The notes: generated from the letters alone by a model not told the origin. Counted from the first letter of the stretch, positions 42,915 to 52,401 are shown. The stretch: DNA of 64,000 nt from DYJK01 sp040755055 (GCA_040755055.1 JBFMBS010000009.1:73368-137367); one strand, 5' to 3'. Numbers and translations: made by a program.

Positions 42915-44909
42915 ATGCAAAAAAAATATCAGCTAAAACGAGTTGGACAAATACCGGCTAAAGCACCGCAAGTTGACGAATCAAAATTTCAGATCAACTA
43001 CCGGAATGAACTGAATCCATCGCAATACGACGCAGTCTGTGCCGTTGATGGTAACTACCTTGTGATTGCCGGAGCCGGGAGTGGTAAAACGCGCACATTG
43101 GTTTACCGCGTTGCACGTTTGGTTGAAATGGGAAATGATCCCACATCAATTTTACTTTTAACATTTACTCGTAAAGCCGCAAAAGAAATGATGGACCGCG
43201 CGGCTATTCTTCTTGATAACCGGTGTTCAAAAATTAACGGCGGTACGTTTCATTCGTTTGCAAATTTAACTCTTCGCAAATATGCAAAAGCTGTTAAACT
43301 CGATAACGGTTTTACCATTCTTGATCAGAGCGACAGCGAGGACGTAATTAATCTAATACGCGGACAACTAAATTTATCACAGCACAAAAAAAGATTTCCA
43401 AACAAGCAAACAATTTTTAAAGTACTAAGCTTAAGTGTTAATACCGCGAGAACTGTAGAAAACATTTTAGAGGAGGAATATCCCCACTTTGCAGAATACC
43501 TCGAAAAATTTCAGCAGATCGGACAAGTTTATACTTCGTACAAAAGACAAAACAATTTACTCGATTACGATGATCTGCTTCTCTTTCTCCGCGATTTTCT
43601 TTTTGAATTGAGCCCGGCTGCAAAATCACTTTTGAACACGATCAGATTCACGATGGTGGATGAGTACCAGGATACGAACAAACTGCAAGCCGAGGTGATC
43701 AAAGGTTTATCGCAGATTCACCAAAACATTATGGTGGTTGGCGATGATTCGCAGTCGATCTATTCTTTCCGCGGTGCAAACTTTAAGAACATAATGGAGT
43801 TCCCGAAACTCTTCAAAGATGTAAAACTTATTACGCTCGAAGAAAATTACAGAAGCACACAAGAAGTTCTTAACTTTTCAAACCGCATAATTGAGTTTGC
43901 AGCCGAAAAATATCCGAAGCATTTATTCACACGTAAAACCGGCGGCGAACTGCCGGGCATTATCAGCGCATCGAACGAAAATATGCAGTCGCGCTTTATT
44001 GTTGATAAAATTCTTGAACTCCGCGAAGAAGGTGTTCCGCTTAATGATATTTCAGTTTTATTCCGCTCGTCGTTTCATTCATTCGATCTTGAAATCGAAC
44101 TGAACAAAGCAAACATTCCTTACGTAAAATTCGGCGGAATGAAATTCATCGAGACAGCACATGTGAAAGACATGCTTGCATTTTTACGCATCGCACAAAA
44201 TCCAACCGACTACGTTAGCTGGTACCGTGTTCTGCTTCTGCACGAAGGGATCGGTCCAAAGAAAGCACAAATTATTATGGATGAAATTGCCGGCGGTAAA
44301 CTTTCAATTAAAGTTCATCCCGAAAGCGGCGTGAGCAAAAAATATAACGACAAGATTTTTAATCTCTTCACTTTCCTACACGAAATTCACACGAAGAATC
44401 AATTGCCGGCTGATAAAGCAGAACTTGCATTCAAATATTACGAACCGATCTTCATGGAGAAATACGATGATTGGAACAAGCGGAAGAAAGACCTCGATAT
44501 TTTTATGAACATCTCGGAGAATTACCGCTCGCTTGATAGTCTGCTTGCAGATATGGCGCTCGAACCTCCGCAAGACAGCGTCGCAGATGTTGATGCCGCC
44601 GATAAAGAGCGTGAGTTCCTTACGCTTTCAACAATTCACTCGGCAAAGGGATTGGAATGGCATTCTGTGTTTATCATCCATGCAGTAGATGGCTTCTTCC
44701 CTTCTGCACAATCGCTTGATAAATTGGAAAACCTGGAAGAAGAACGGCGCTTGATGTATGTTGCTTCAACACGTGCGAAGCAGAATCTTTTTGTATGCTA
44801 CCCGATGCACATTTTTGACCGCCATAACGGAATTACTTTCGCTAAACCTTCTCGCTTCATCGAAACAATCTCCGAAGACCTTGCCGACCAATGGCTTTTG
44901 GAAGAATAA
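42915..44909 (+). CDS. UvrD/PcrA-family superfamily 1 DNA helicase
   Basis: 664 residues, shorter than PcrA or UvrD. Shows helicase motifs I (IAGAGSGKTRTLVYRVARL), Ia (LLLTFTRKAAKEMM), II (MVDEYQDTNKLQ), III (MVVGDDSQSIYSFRGA), IV (LEENYRSTQEVL), V (STIHSAKGLEWHSVFI) and VI (EERRLMYVASTRAKQNL). 3'-5' DNA unwinding in repair or replication restart is expected. No C-terminal RNA-polymerase-binding extension is present. The 5' leader carries a dispersed hairpin repeat. Confidence 0.95.
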   Translation: MQKKYQLKRVGQIPAKAPQVDESKFQINYRNELNPSQYDAVCAVDGNYLVIAGAGSGKTRTLVYRVARLVEMGNDPTSILLLTFTRKAAKEMMDRAAILLDNRCSKINGGTFHSFANLTLRKYAKAVKLDNGFTILDQSDSEDVINLIRGQLNLSQHKKRFPNKQTIFKVLSLSVNTARTVENILEEEYPHFAEYLEKFQQIGQVYTSYKRQNNLLDYDDLLLFLRDFLFELSPAAKSLLNTIRFTMVDEYQDTNKLQAEVIKGLSQIHQNIMVVGDDSQSIYSFRGANFKNIMEFPKLFKDVKLITLEENYRSTQEVLNFSNRIIEFAAEKYPKHLFTRKTGGELPGIISASNENMQSRFIVDKILELREEGVPLNDISVLFRSSFHSFDLEIELNKANIPYVKFGGMKFIETAHVKDMLAFLRIAQNPTDYVSWYRVLLLHEGIGPKKAQIIMDEIAGGKLSIKVHPESGVSKKYNDKIFNLFTFLHEIHTKNQLPADKAELAFKYYEPIFMEKYDDWNKRKKDLDIFMNISENYRSLDSLLADMALEPPQDSVADVDAADKEREFLTLSTIHSAKGLEWHSVFIIHAVDGFFPSAQSLDKLENLEEERRLMYVASTRAKQNLFVCYPMHIFDRHNGITFAKPSRFIETISEDLADQWLLEE

Positions 44910-45325
44910 GAGCAAGTAAAAATTATCAAGTAAAAATTAAAAAGTATTTTTAGCTGCAAGAAACAAGTTTATTAATCTTAGAAACAGATTGCGAACGAGT
45001 TATTAATTGAACTCTTCATGTCACGCCGTAACTTCCCGCTATGAAACAGCGGATAAACTTCGTGCTCTCTGCGATCCGCCTATGGCGGACTCCGCGCCCT
45101 CTACGGTAAATCTTTTCCTAAAGAATTTAAACACGGAGTGCGCAAAGAAAAAACTCACTAAGTAACGCAAAAGGTAAAAGAAATATTGAGTGGTGAATTG
45201 TGAATTATAAATCTCCGTTGTTCTCTGTGACAATTCTATGACCTTTGCATAATTTAACTAAACAATAATAATCGCGCATATCCATTAGTCTTTTTTTAGT
45301 ACTGCAATATTTTTATCTTTCATAC
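44910..45325. repeat. 416-bp gap with CCCGCT-hairpin repeat (copy A1, 45031-45068)
   Basis: ACTTCCCGCTATGAAACAGC (45031-45050) continues GGATAAACTTCGTGCTCT. The stem CCGCT/AGCGG encloses ATGAAAC. A second short hairpin, ATCCGCCTATGGCGGACT, follows at about 45073. Further right is a GTGAATTGTGAATTA tandem and CACGGAG/GTAACGCAAAAG words. No gene seen. Confidence 0.7.
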
Positions 45326-45565
45326 GTGAAAACAACAAAGTATTTTAATGAGCAAGTAATTAGAAAACGTCCATATATAAAAACCGAATGGATTGAACAA
45401 ATTTTAGATATTCCTATTAGAAAAGAAGTTCAACCGGATGGTAGAATTAGATTATGGGGTTTTATTAACGATGTACAAAAATATTTTCGTGTTGTTACAT
45501 TAAGTGATGGAGAAACCGTCCATAATGTATTTCCAGATAGAAATTTTAAGGAGGATAAGAAATGA
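45326..45565 (+). CDS. DUF4258-like putative toxin of a two-gene module
   Basis: 79 residues. GTG start is the only candidate near the first conserved residues. The pattern IRKRPYIKTEWIEQIL, QPDGRIRLWGFI, YFRVVTLSDGETVHNVF resembles small RelE/BrnT-fold (DUF4258-like) proteins. It overlaps the DUF2283 gene by 4 bp; such pairs are common and are thought to be toxin-antitoxin modules, although the pair here is not experimentally defined. Confidence 0.6.
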   Translation: MKTTKYFNEQVIRKRPYIKTEWIEQILDIPIRKEVQPDGRIRLWGFINDVQKYFRVVTLSDGETVHNVFPDRNFKEDKK

Positions 45566-45780
45566 AACTACAGTATTACCCCGATACAGATTCTTTATAT
45601 ATAGATCTTTCAGAAAAAGCGAGTGTGGACTCTAAAGAAATTGCAAATGGTGTTGTAATTGATTTTGATGAGAACGGGTCTATTGTAGGAATTGATATTG
45701 ACCATGCTAGCAAAATAGTAAACTTGAAGAAAATTGAATCTTCTTCACTGCCATTACAATCTTTTGCAGTTGCATCATAG
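45562..45780 (+). CDS. DUF2283 family protein, putative antitoxin
   Basis: 72 residues with the DUF2283 signature YYPDTDSLYIDLSEKASVDS and GVVIDFDENGSIVGIDIDHA. AAGGAGGA within the upstream gene serves as ribosome-binding site. DUF2283 proteins often accompany small toxin-like genes, as here. Confidence 0.8.
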   Translation: MKLQYYPDTDSLYIDLSEKASVDSKEIANGVVIDFDENGSIVGIDIDHASKIVNLKKIESSSLPLQSFAVAS

Positions 45781-45783
45781 ACT

Positions 45784-45994
45784 AATGAGTGCAGAGAGTA
45801 GAACGCAGAGTGTAGAGTGAAGAACGTTGAATGTAGAGCTTGAATTCAGAATGGAGAATTGATCCTCTGCGACTTCCCGCTATAAAACAGCGGATAAACT
45901 TCGTGCTCTTCGTGTTACATCTTTTATCTCTAAGCACAACGCACTACGAACCAAGTATCCAGCATCTAGTATCCAGTATCAAATATCAATCCGT
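45784..45994. repeat. Gap with AGAGTG-type tandem and CCCGCT hairpin (copy A2)
   Basis: 45784-45862 is a degenerate tandem (GAGTGCAGAGAGTAGAACGC, GAGTGTAGAGTGAAGAACG and similar). 45872-45909 is a second copy of the CCCGCT-ATAAAAC-AGCGG hairpin with the same tail GATAAACTTCGTGCTCTT. A CATCTAGTATCCAGTATCA tandem follows at 45961, ending at the next gene. Confidence 0.7.
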
Positions 45995-47038
45995 TCATCT
46001 CACGAACAAACCTTTAAAAGCCCGGAACAGTGAATATCCACAGAACAAAGCCGTAAACCCTGAATAAATAATTATAAACCACCCTGGAATGTTAGCTTGA
46101 AAACTTTCAGCCGTAACTAATTTATAACCGATAAATCCAAGAATAATTGTTGACAGAGTTAAGGTCAAAATCTTTCCCCATTCCGAATGACCGCAATTAT
46201 CACATGTTAAGTTAATATCTAATTTTTCATAAACCGATCTATGTTTGCATACCTTACAAACTTTTACACCTCTAATAAATGATGGTTTAGGAAAATCAAA
46301 ATGAAGATTTAGTTTATACTTACCTCCGATACCGGTTCTGCTATCATAACTTCCCTTTTTATATAGCAAGTAATTTTTCTTTGCTGTTTTATAATCCACG
46401 TTATTGAAAAGATTAAAACAGCTATTGCATACCAGCCACGGCTTAACTCTCGATGTGACTTCATCAACAACTTTGTTTAACCCTCCTTCATCCGCACTGT
46501 AAGGCACGAATTTCTCCCAGAAATTTTTTGATGAGACTATCTCTTCAAGGTTTAATAGGTATCCTTCTATATCTACTATGTAATTGCCACATATATCACA
46601 TTTGAATTTTTCATGTACTTCTGTTACTTCAGCGTGTTCTTCAACTGCTTCTTTTCCAAATTCTTCTCCTTCTAAGAGTCTTTTAAATTTATCTAATGAT
46701 ATTGCACAGCTATTTAAATGACTCTGTCCACCATCATTGAATGAAGCGCCTCCCCTTGCTTCAAAATAGATTTTAAATAGCGTTCTATTTTCTCCTTGAT
46801 ACCTGAACTCGAAGATCGTTAACATCCATTGATCTTCAATTTCGAGATATTCTTCTTCTACAAATTTTACAATCGTTGATGGTAAGCCAACTTTCCATAT
46901 CATTTTAGCACCAGCTTTGGGTTCGGGACTGAACGATAAAAGTCCGCCACTCCACCATTTCTCCCAGTTTGCCGGGGTAATAAAATATTGCCACACTTTT
47001 TCTATTGGACTGTTAATTGTGATGCTTGTCTGAGGCAT
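45995..47038 (-). CDS. SRPBCC (AHSA1-like) protein fused to zinc ribbons and two C-terminal membrane helices
   Basis: 347 residues. An N-terminal START/SRPBCC domain (SITINSPIEKVWQYFITPA, LSFSPEPKAGAKMIWKV; about 1-135) is joined to a zinc-binding region (CDICGN near 156, CNSCF near 220), a second ribbon (CKVCKHRS, CDNCGHSEW near 275-290) and two membrane segments (LTLSTIILGFIGYKLV; GWFIIIYSGFTALFCGYSLF). The combination is not one I recognise; ligand binding by a membrane-bound SRPBCC domain is an inference. The 3' end runs into repeat DNA. Confidence 0.7.
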   Translation of the reverse strand: MPQTSITINSPIEKVWQYFITPANWEKWWSGGLLSFSPEPKAGAKMIWKVGLPSTIVKFVEEEYLEIEDQWMLTIFEFRYQGENRTLFKIYFEARGGASFNDGGQSHLNSCAISLDKFKRLLEGEEFGKEAVEEHAEVTEVHEKFKCDICGNYIVDIEGYLLNLEEIVSSKNFWEKFVPYSADEGGLNKVVDEVTSRVKPWLVCNSCFNLFNNVDYKTAKKNYLLYKKGSYDSRTGIGGKYKLNLHFDFPKPSFIRGVKVCKVCKHRSVYEKLDINLTCDNCGHSEWGKILTLTLSTIILGFIGYKLVTAESFQANIPGWFIIIYSGFTALFCGYSLFRAFKGLFVR

Positions 47039-47526
47039 TTGAATAACTCCAATCTTATGAAAAAATAAAATTGTGATATGCTTAATTTATTTTTTTAAGA
47101 CTTTGTTATTCAAACTTGGTTAAGAGTATATGATGATTAGAACGCCGGTATTAAATTAAGATAAAAAAGTTATTGCTTCAATCTCTTTTACAACCCTTGG
47201 CATTGTTCTCTGCGACTTCCCGCTATGAAACAGCGGGTAAACTTCGTGCTCTTTGTGAAATATCTTTTATCTCTATGAACAAGACATCTAGTATCCAGCA
47301 ACAAGAATCGAGCATCAAGCATCCGGAGACAGTATCTAGTATCTAGAAAAATTGTTGACTATTTATCATTTGTGAATTAATTTCTGTTAGGTCTTTAAGG
47401 GGTTTTGGTGCGCGCTGCTTCCCGAAATCTTCTCTACCGATCTTTTTACACCTACCCTTTAATAACTTAGTAAATAACAGTAGCTATAATACATAAACGT
47501 CATATCTATTCGCTTGTTAACCAATA
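47039..47526. repeat. 488-bp gene-free gap with CCCGCT hairpin (copy A3) and CTAGTATC tandem
   Basis: 47215-47252: ACTTCCCGCTATGAAACAGC then GGGTAAACTTCGTGCTCTTT, giving a full 6-bp stem CCCGCT/AGCGGG. 47281-47345: CATCTAGTATCCAGCAACAA and variants, an imperfect tandem. The right part (47346-47526) shows nothing recognisable except AT-rich DNA. Confidence 0.65.
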
Positions 47527-47537
47527 GTTATACGCAA
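47527..47537 (+). repeat. GTTATACGCAA boundary element, left
   Basis: 11-mer GTTATACGCAA, the exact inverse complement of TTGCGTATAAC at 48320-48330. It lies 20 bp before the start of a two-gene unit. See the attC-like site at 48322. Confidence 0.55.
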
Positions 47538-47556
47538 ATTATTTAAGGAGGTTCGA

Positions 47557-47814
47557 ATGATTAATCGGGTAATTCTAGAATCTCGAAAAGGTAAGCGAAT
47601 TATTGAAAGAAAAAAATGTTCAAGATGTGAAGTTTACACAAGTCCAGTTTATCGTTACGCTCAAAGTAACCTCGGCGTAGTTCATTTATGTCTTCCTTGT
47701 AAGACTAAAGTGTTTGAAGCTTCATTTGGTTCGATTACTTCAGAGAATGAAAACTTAATAGGTCATCGTGTTTTGTCTGGCGGTAAATGGGAAAGTAATA
47801 GACATAAATTTTGA
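47557..47814 (+). CDS. Small Cys-rich protein, first gene of a cassette-like unit
   Basis: 85 residues with two CxxC pairs (KCSRCEVYTS and LCLPCKTKV) forming a probable zinc-binding site, framed by basic residues. AAGGAGG lies upstream. Not recognised. The stop is 10 bp before the next gene and the unit as a whole is bordered by inverted 11-mers. Confidence 0.6.
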   Translation: MINRVILESRKGKRIIERKKCSRCEVYTSPVYRYAQSNLGVVHLCLPCKTKVFEASFGSITSENENLIGHRVLSGGKWESNRHKF

Positions 47815-47824
47815 GTTAATAAAA

Positions 47825-48316
47825 ATGAAGAGAGAACATTACCAAGAATTGGGACTTTATATTGTAAGTTTTCAAACGCTTGAGCAAGCAATTGCTTTAA
47901 TCGCAAATGAACTTATTTCTGATGACCAAACTTTAGGGAATATTTTAATTAGCAAAATGTCATTTCGTAATCTGTGTGAAATATTTTCTGCTCTTTTTAA
48001 TTATAGATGCAATAACGTCAACCTAAACAAAAAATTACTAGAAATATTAAAAAGAATAAAAACTATTGAAGAAAAACGAAATACTTTTATTCATTCAATT
48101 TGGGGTTTTCCGGCAACTCATTTGGGAAATGGTGCATTAAGAATTAAGAAGAGAATAAAGAAAAATGTTTTTTCATTTGATTTAGATATCGTCAAAAAGG
48201 AAGATATTAGAAAAGCGACACAAGAAATATCGAAAGTTATTGATGATTTCTTCAAGCTAATTCAAAAAAGTCAAGAAACAAATTGTATAAAATTTTCAAA
48301 GTTTGTTCATATATAA
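47825..48316 (+). CDS. HEPN-like helical protein, second gene of the cassette-like unit
   Basis: 163 residues from ATG 47825; an upstream in-frame start at 47768 lies within the previous gene and adds unrelated residues. All-helical, with KRNTFIHSIWG, an R-x4-H motif like the RNase motif of HEPN proteins, near residue 80. No clear family. The stop is a few bases before TTGCGTATAAC. A role as a toxin or RNA-cleaving protein would be an inference from the motif only. Confidence 0.55.
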   Translation: MKREHYQELGLYIVSFQTLEQAIALIANELISDDQTLGNILISKMSFRNLCEIFSALFNYRCNNVNLNKKLLEILKRIKTIEEKRNTFIHSIWGFPATHLGNGALRIKKRIKKNVFSFDLDIVKKEDIRKATQEISKVIDDFFKLIQKSQETNCIKFSKFVHI

Positions 48317-48319
48317 TGA

Positions 48320-48380
48320 TTGCGTATAACCCGTTTTCCAAGCCGACGCCGGCTAAAAGGTATCGACTGGCGTTGTATCT
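48320..48380 (+). other. attC-like recombination-site candidate
   Basis: After the HEPN-like stop: GCGTATAACCCG, then TTTTCCAAGCCGACGCCGGC and TAAAAGG, ending GGCGTTGTATC. The ends GTATAAC and GTTGTATC resemble R'' and R' core sites, AGCCG-ACGC-CGGCT is a hairpin, and the total is about 58 bp, the size of a short attC. The inner part recalls attC sites carrying CAAGCCGACGCCG. The pairing of the outer arms is imperfect and no integrase is in the window. Confidence 0.35.
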
Positions 48381-48466
48381 TTTATACTGCATTACAGTGT
48401 TTGCTGTTAGTTTTTGATAACACTTTGCACATTCAAGATATACCAGAAACGACCAATAGATATTTT

Positions 48467-49114
48467 ATGAACAATTCTACCTTATTCAAAAAAATCTCTA
48501 ACAAGAGTTCAAACAAAGAGCTGATAGCAAAACAGATTATTAACAACCCGGATTTACTACCGCAGATATTTGAAGGGATAAAGAACAATAAAGCAGATAT
48601 AAAATACGGCTGTGATAAAGTTCTGCGTATTATAAGCGAGAAGATGCCTTTACTCCTTTACCCTAATATCGGCTATTTTATTTCCAACCTATCCAGCGAT
48701 AACAATTTATTTAAATGGAGTGCTGTAGTTATTATTTCAAATTTATCTTCCGTTGATACCAGAAACAAAATAGATAAAATTATAGATAAGTATTTACTGC
48801 CGATACAAGGTTCGGTGTTAATAACAGCAGCTAACGTAATTAAAGGTGCTGCGAAAATAGCTGTATCAAAACCGGCGCTTGCAGATAAAATATCCAAAGC
48901 ATTGCTTGGTGTTGCAAAGTCAAATTACCAGACTAAAGAATGCAATAATATCGCCATCGGCAAAACAATCGAAACGTTTGAAATTCTGTATGACCTTGTT
49001 GATGATAAAGATTCGTTGATAAAATTTGCCGAAGGTCAGTTAAACAATTCCCGGAATGCTACAAAGAAAAAAGCAATTAAGTTCTTAAAGAAAATGAAGG
49101 AGGCAGTTAATTAA
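48467..49114 (+). CDS. HEAT-like helical repeat protein
   Basis: 215 residues from ATG 48467; the frame is open upstream to 48320 but that part is the attC-like hairpin. Helical repeats: LLPQIFEGIKNNKADIKYGC, LLLYPNIGYFISNLSSDNN, FKWSAVVIISNLSSVDTRN. Resembles DNA-glycosylase AlkD-like or ARM/HEAT proteins without the catalytic residues being identifiable. It lies 103 bp upstream of the TIR-STAND-TPR gene on the same strand, which makes it a possible partner. Confidence 0.6.
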   Translation: MNNSTLFKKISNKSSNKELIAKQIINNPDLLPQIFEGIKNNKADIKYGCDKVLRIISEKMPLLLYPNIGYFISNLSSDNNLFKWSAVVIISNLSSVDTRNKIDKIIDKYLLPIQGSVLITAANVIKGAAKIAVSKPALADKISKALLGVAKSNYQTKECNNIAIGKTIETFEILYDLVDDKDSLIKFAEGQLNNSRNATKKKAIKFLKKMKEAVN

Positions 49115-49217
49115 TATTTGCCAGTTCGCCAAGAACGTACATTAAACTATTGATTGTTCCGTTTGCACAGACTATTTTCATAATAAATTTATTATCATTT
49201 ATTCAACATTATCTTTA

Positions 49218-52200
49218 TTGATGTCAAATCCTAACAAACCGCCAATTTATATTTCATACGCATGGGGCGACTCTCCCGATTCAGAAGAAAATTCAGTTGT
49301 TAATTCGCTTTGCGAAATATTGAAGCAAAACGGCTTTGCTGTAATAAGAGATGTTGACTATCTTAAATATTTAGATGACCTCCCCTCTTTCCTTAAAACA
49401 ATAGGCAGCGGAAGCGGTTACGTATTTGCAGTTGTTGGGAATAAATATCTCCATTCCGATAACTGCATGATAGAAGCATCATTTATGGTCCAAAAAGGAA
49501 ATTTGGCATTAAGAGTAATCCCAATTCTACTTTCCAGCTTACCAAATATTTTTAACAGTGATTCTAGAAAAGATTTGTTAAAAGAATTAAAAATTTTTTG
49601 GCAAACTAAGAAAGATGGTATAATAGATTTCTTAAAAGAACAAAACATGCAAGAAGGATATATACCGCTAAGAATTGATGCGAAGAATAGAGATCATATA
49701 ATAGAATCCATAGGCGATTTCATCGATCACATGGGAAAGTCTACACAGTTAACATCGCGTCAGCATATTGATGAAAACTTTAAAACAATTCTTAGTGAAC
49801 TTGATAAAAGAATCACTCAAGACTTCAACGAATTTAATTATGTAGGTAAAGGAGAAGAATATTATAAAAGATTCCCAACCGAGTACGTTGGCAGAAAAGA
49901 AAACGTAAAACATGTATTAGATTTTTTGAAAGATGATAACAGACACTTCTTATTGTTGTACAGTGTAGGCGGTATGGGCAAATCCCATTTAATTGATGAA
50001 TGCAGAAGACAGTTCAGTAACCCAGCATTAATACACAAAGAATGCGATATAAATTTTAATCTAAAGTCATTATTCCAGGTATGTAAGATGAAATACCCGG
50101 GAAAAATATCACCGGTAGAAGAGATACAAAATTATTTTATCGAAGAATTCTGCAGTATGAAAACATATTTGATCTTAGATGATTTCTACGAGACACGCGA
50201 CGCAGATATACGCAGCATGCTGCCTAAATTAGCATCGATACCTAGTGGGAAAATTTTGCTTGTATCGAGGGCTATACCGAAAGAATTAAACCGGATCGAT
50301 ATACAATTTGAAAAGTATTCTATACCTCCTCTTAACGAAAATGATTTTACTACCTTTGTCGCAAATTTTATCCGCTTTGAACAAAAATCTGTTAAACTGT
50401 CGGTAAATGATATACATAGAATATACGAGAAGGCTCAAGGATACCCGTTAGGCGGACAGCTAATTATTAAGCTGCTTGATCTTGGAGAATCCTTAGACGA
50501 TATACTAACCGATCTGCCGAGATTTACAGCTGAAATAGATGAGGAAGGAAAACAATTCAGCGGAAGATTGCTGGATAATATTTTTAAGAAAGGAGAACCG
50601 AAAGAAATAAAATTACTATGTGAGTTTAGCGCATTGTTTGGTTCTTCAGCTAAAGAGGTTATCAGAAAACTTCCCTCATTTGATCAATCGGTATTCGATT
50701 CATTGCTGAACAGACGGAGATTCATCTGGAAAGATGATAACGGGTTATTCAACAGTCATGCAATGATCAAAGATTTTGCTTATGAAAAATTATCCAACAA
50801 AAATGAAATTCATTCTATCATAGCTCGCTACTTTGAAAGTAAATTATACGAGAACAAAATTTTAGACCCGGATTACTTTGAGCAAGCGATACAGCATTTC
50901 AAACAACTTGGCGCTTCAGAAATAAGATATTTCAGCAGCAGAGTAAGCAAAAAATTTAATATTGCTAATGTAAAGTCGCTTATTCAGAATGATATTTCAG
51001 CTACAATCAGAAACTACAAAAACTTAATCGAACTTTACCCTACCAAGGTAGCGTACTATACTGAATTAGGTAAAGCCTATAGGTTAAATAATGATAATGC
51101 CAGCGCTATTAAAGCTTTTGAAGAAGGATTAAAGTATGAAACGGATGATCCCCTACTGTATAATGAACTCGGCATATCTTACCGTGAAGAAAAAAATTAT
51201 CCCGAAGCTATTAAATATTTTCTGAAACGCTTAGATCTGGAACCAAATGAAGTTCATTCACTAAACGAACTTGGGATTGCTTACCGCGAATCGGAGGACT
51301 TTCCTTCTGCCATTGAAACTTTCAAGTTAGGCTTAAAAGAGGAGCCGGACAATTACCAATTACTAAACGAATTAGCTATTACCAATCTGAAGTCGTCAAA
51401 TTTCCCGGAAGCAATTAACAACTTCAATAAAATAATCGGCATCAAACCAAAAGATATTCGTGCGTTATTCGGTCTTGGGATTGCCTATCGTGAAGATAGT
51501 CAGCATCTTCTCGCAGAAAAGAAATTGCTGGAATTACTCAATATTAAAAATCAGTTGGATATTAGAGCATGGAATGAATTAGCAAAAGTTTATCGCGAGA
51601 TTAATCAAATTGAAAAGGCTATAAACACTGTAAATAAAGCTTTCGCAATGGAACATAATAACCCTGATTCGGCAATAACCGAGTTAGAAATTTATATCTA
51701 CTTTAAACCGGATTATAAAGAGTCTAAAGATATTATCGATAGAATAAGAATAGAGCCGGATGATCATAAGAGGAAAAGCATTATCAACATATGCAGAAAC
51801 CATCTAGAAATAGTTAAAATAATTAATGACAACTCGATTATTAAACACCGCTTATTCTTACCATATATTAAACGTGCCATCGAGTTAAGGGCTTGTTACT
51901 CAACTTTGAACCTCATTTTAAAATTAATTAAAGGTAATCCTATTGATGGTAACTTGTTTAAGATACTAAACAAACTATTATCTAGTAAAATATTATCAAA
52001 AGATAAAAGTATAAGTAACAAGCTGAAAGAAACTATCGATTATTTAAACAGCAAGAAGGAATCCGGGCAAGACAATTCGTTAATTTTTTATTATCTAAAC
52101 TTTCTGCTGCATTCCGCTAACTATAAGCTATTCGATATAGAATTTAAATATTACCAAAAAGAGATCGAGAATGATTTGAGATATAATCTTTTGTCAGCCC

Positions 52201-52385
52201 GTTATTATAAGTCAACAAACCGGCATAGAGATTTAATAATCAGCGAATATGAAAATGCTATCATCAATTCAAAGGACCCAGACGATAGGATGAAAACTGC
52301 TCGTGAATTTATATCGTACTTACAAGAAATAAATGATGATAGTTTTAGTCAAAAGATCTACGCCCTGAGGTCCCTACTAAAATAA
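49218..52385 (+). CDS. TIR-STAND-TPR (NLR-like) protein, candidate immune effector
   Basis: 1055 residues. N-terminal TIR domain (about 8-170): YISYAWGDS near 11 and SDNCMIEASF with C83 and putative catalytic E86. A STAND NTPase follows with Walker A VGGMGKSHLID near 250 and Walker B TYLILDDFYE near 317, plus a winged-helix region. TPR repeats fill about 590-860 (VAYYTELGKAYRLNNDNASA, LLYNELGISYREEKNYPEA, HSLNELGIAYRESEDFPSA, and so on), then a C-terminal helical segment. TIR-STAND-repeat proteins in bacteria act in antiphage defence: the repeats sense a ligand, the NTPase oligomerises and the TIR domain degrades NAD. That role is inferred from architecture. Confidence 0.85.
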   Translation: MMSNPNKPPIYISYAWGDSPDSEENSVVNSLCEILKQNGFAVIRDVDYLKYLDDLPSFLKTIGSGSGYVFAVVGNKYLHSDNCMIEASFMVQKGNLALRVIPILLSSLPNIFNSDSRKDLLKELKIFWQTKKDGIIDFLKEQNMQEGYIPLRIDAKNRDHIIESIGDFIDHMGKSTQLTSRQHIDENFKTILSELDKRITQDFNEFNYVGKGEEYYKRFPTEYVGRKENVKHVLDFLKDDNRHFLLLYSVGGMGKSHLIDECRRQFSNPALIHKECDINFNLKSLFQVCKMKYPGKISPVEEIQNYFIEEFCSMKTYLILDDFYETRDADIRSMLPKLASIPSGKILLVSRAIPKELNRIDIQFEKYSIPPLNENDFTTFVANFIRFEQKSVKLSVNDIHRIYEKAQGYPLGGQLIIKLLDLGESLDDILTDLPRFTAEIDEEGKQFSGRLLDNIFKKGEPKEIKLLCEFSALFGSSAKEVIRKLPSFDQSVFDSLLNRRRFIWKDDNGLFNSHAMIKDFAYEKLSNKNEIHSIIARYFESKLYENKILDPDYFEQAIQHFKQLGASEIRYFSSRVSKKFNIANVKSLIQNDISATIRNYKNLIELYPTKVAYYTELGKAYRLNNDNASAIKAFEEGLKYETDDPLLYNELGISYREEKNYPEAIKYFLKRLDLEPNEVHSLNELGIAYRESEDFPSAIETFKLGLKEEPDNYQLLNELAITNLKSSNFPEAINNFNKIIGIKPKDIRALFGLGIAYREDSQHLLAEKKLLELLNIKNQLDIRAWNELAKVYREINQIEKAINTVNKAFAMEHNNPDSAITELEIYIYFKPDYKESKDIIDRIRIEPDDHKRKSIINICRNHLEIVKIINDNSIIKHRLFLPYIKRAIELRACYSTLNLILKLIKGNPIDGNLFKILNKLLSSKILSKDKSISNKLKETIDYLNSKKESGQDNSLIFYYLNFLLHSANYKLFDIEFKYYQKEIENDLRYNLLSARYYKSTNRHRDLIISEYENAIINSKDPDDRMKTAREFISYLQEINDDSFSQKIYALRSLLK

Positions 52386-52401
52386 AAAGTACGGTGATAA
52401 A

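Noticed and set aside
48320..48466. N-terminal part of the open frame leading into the HEAT-like gene
   Set aside because: Overlaps the attC-like hairpin; ATG 48467 gives the plausible protein.
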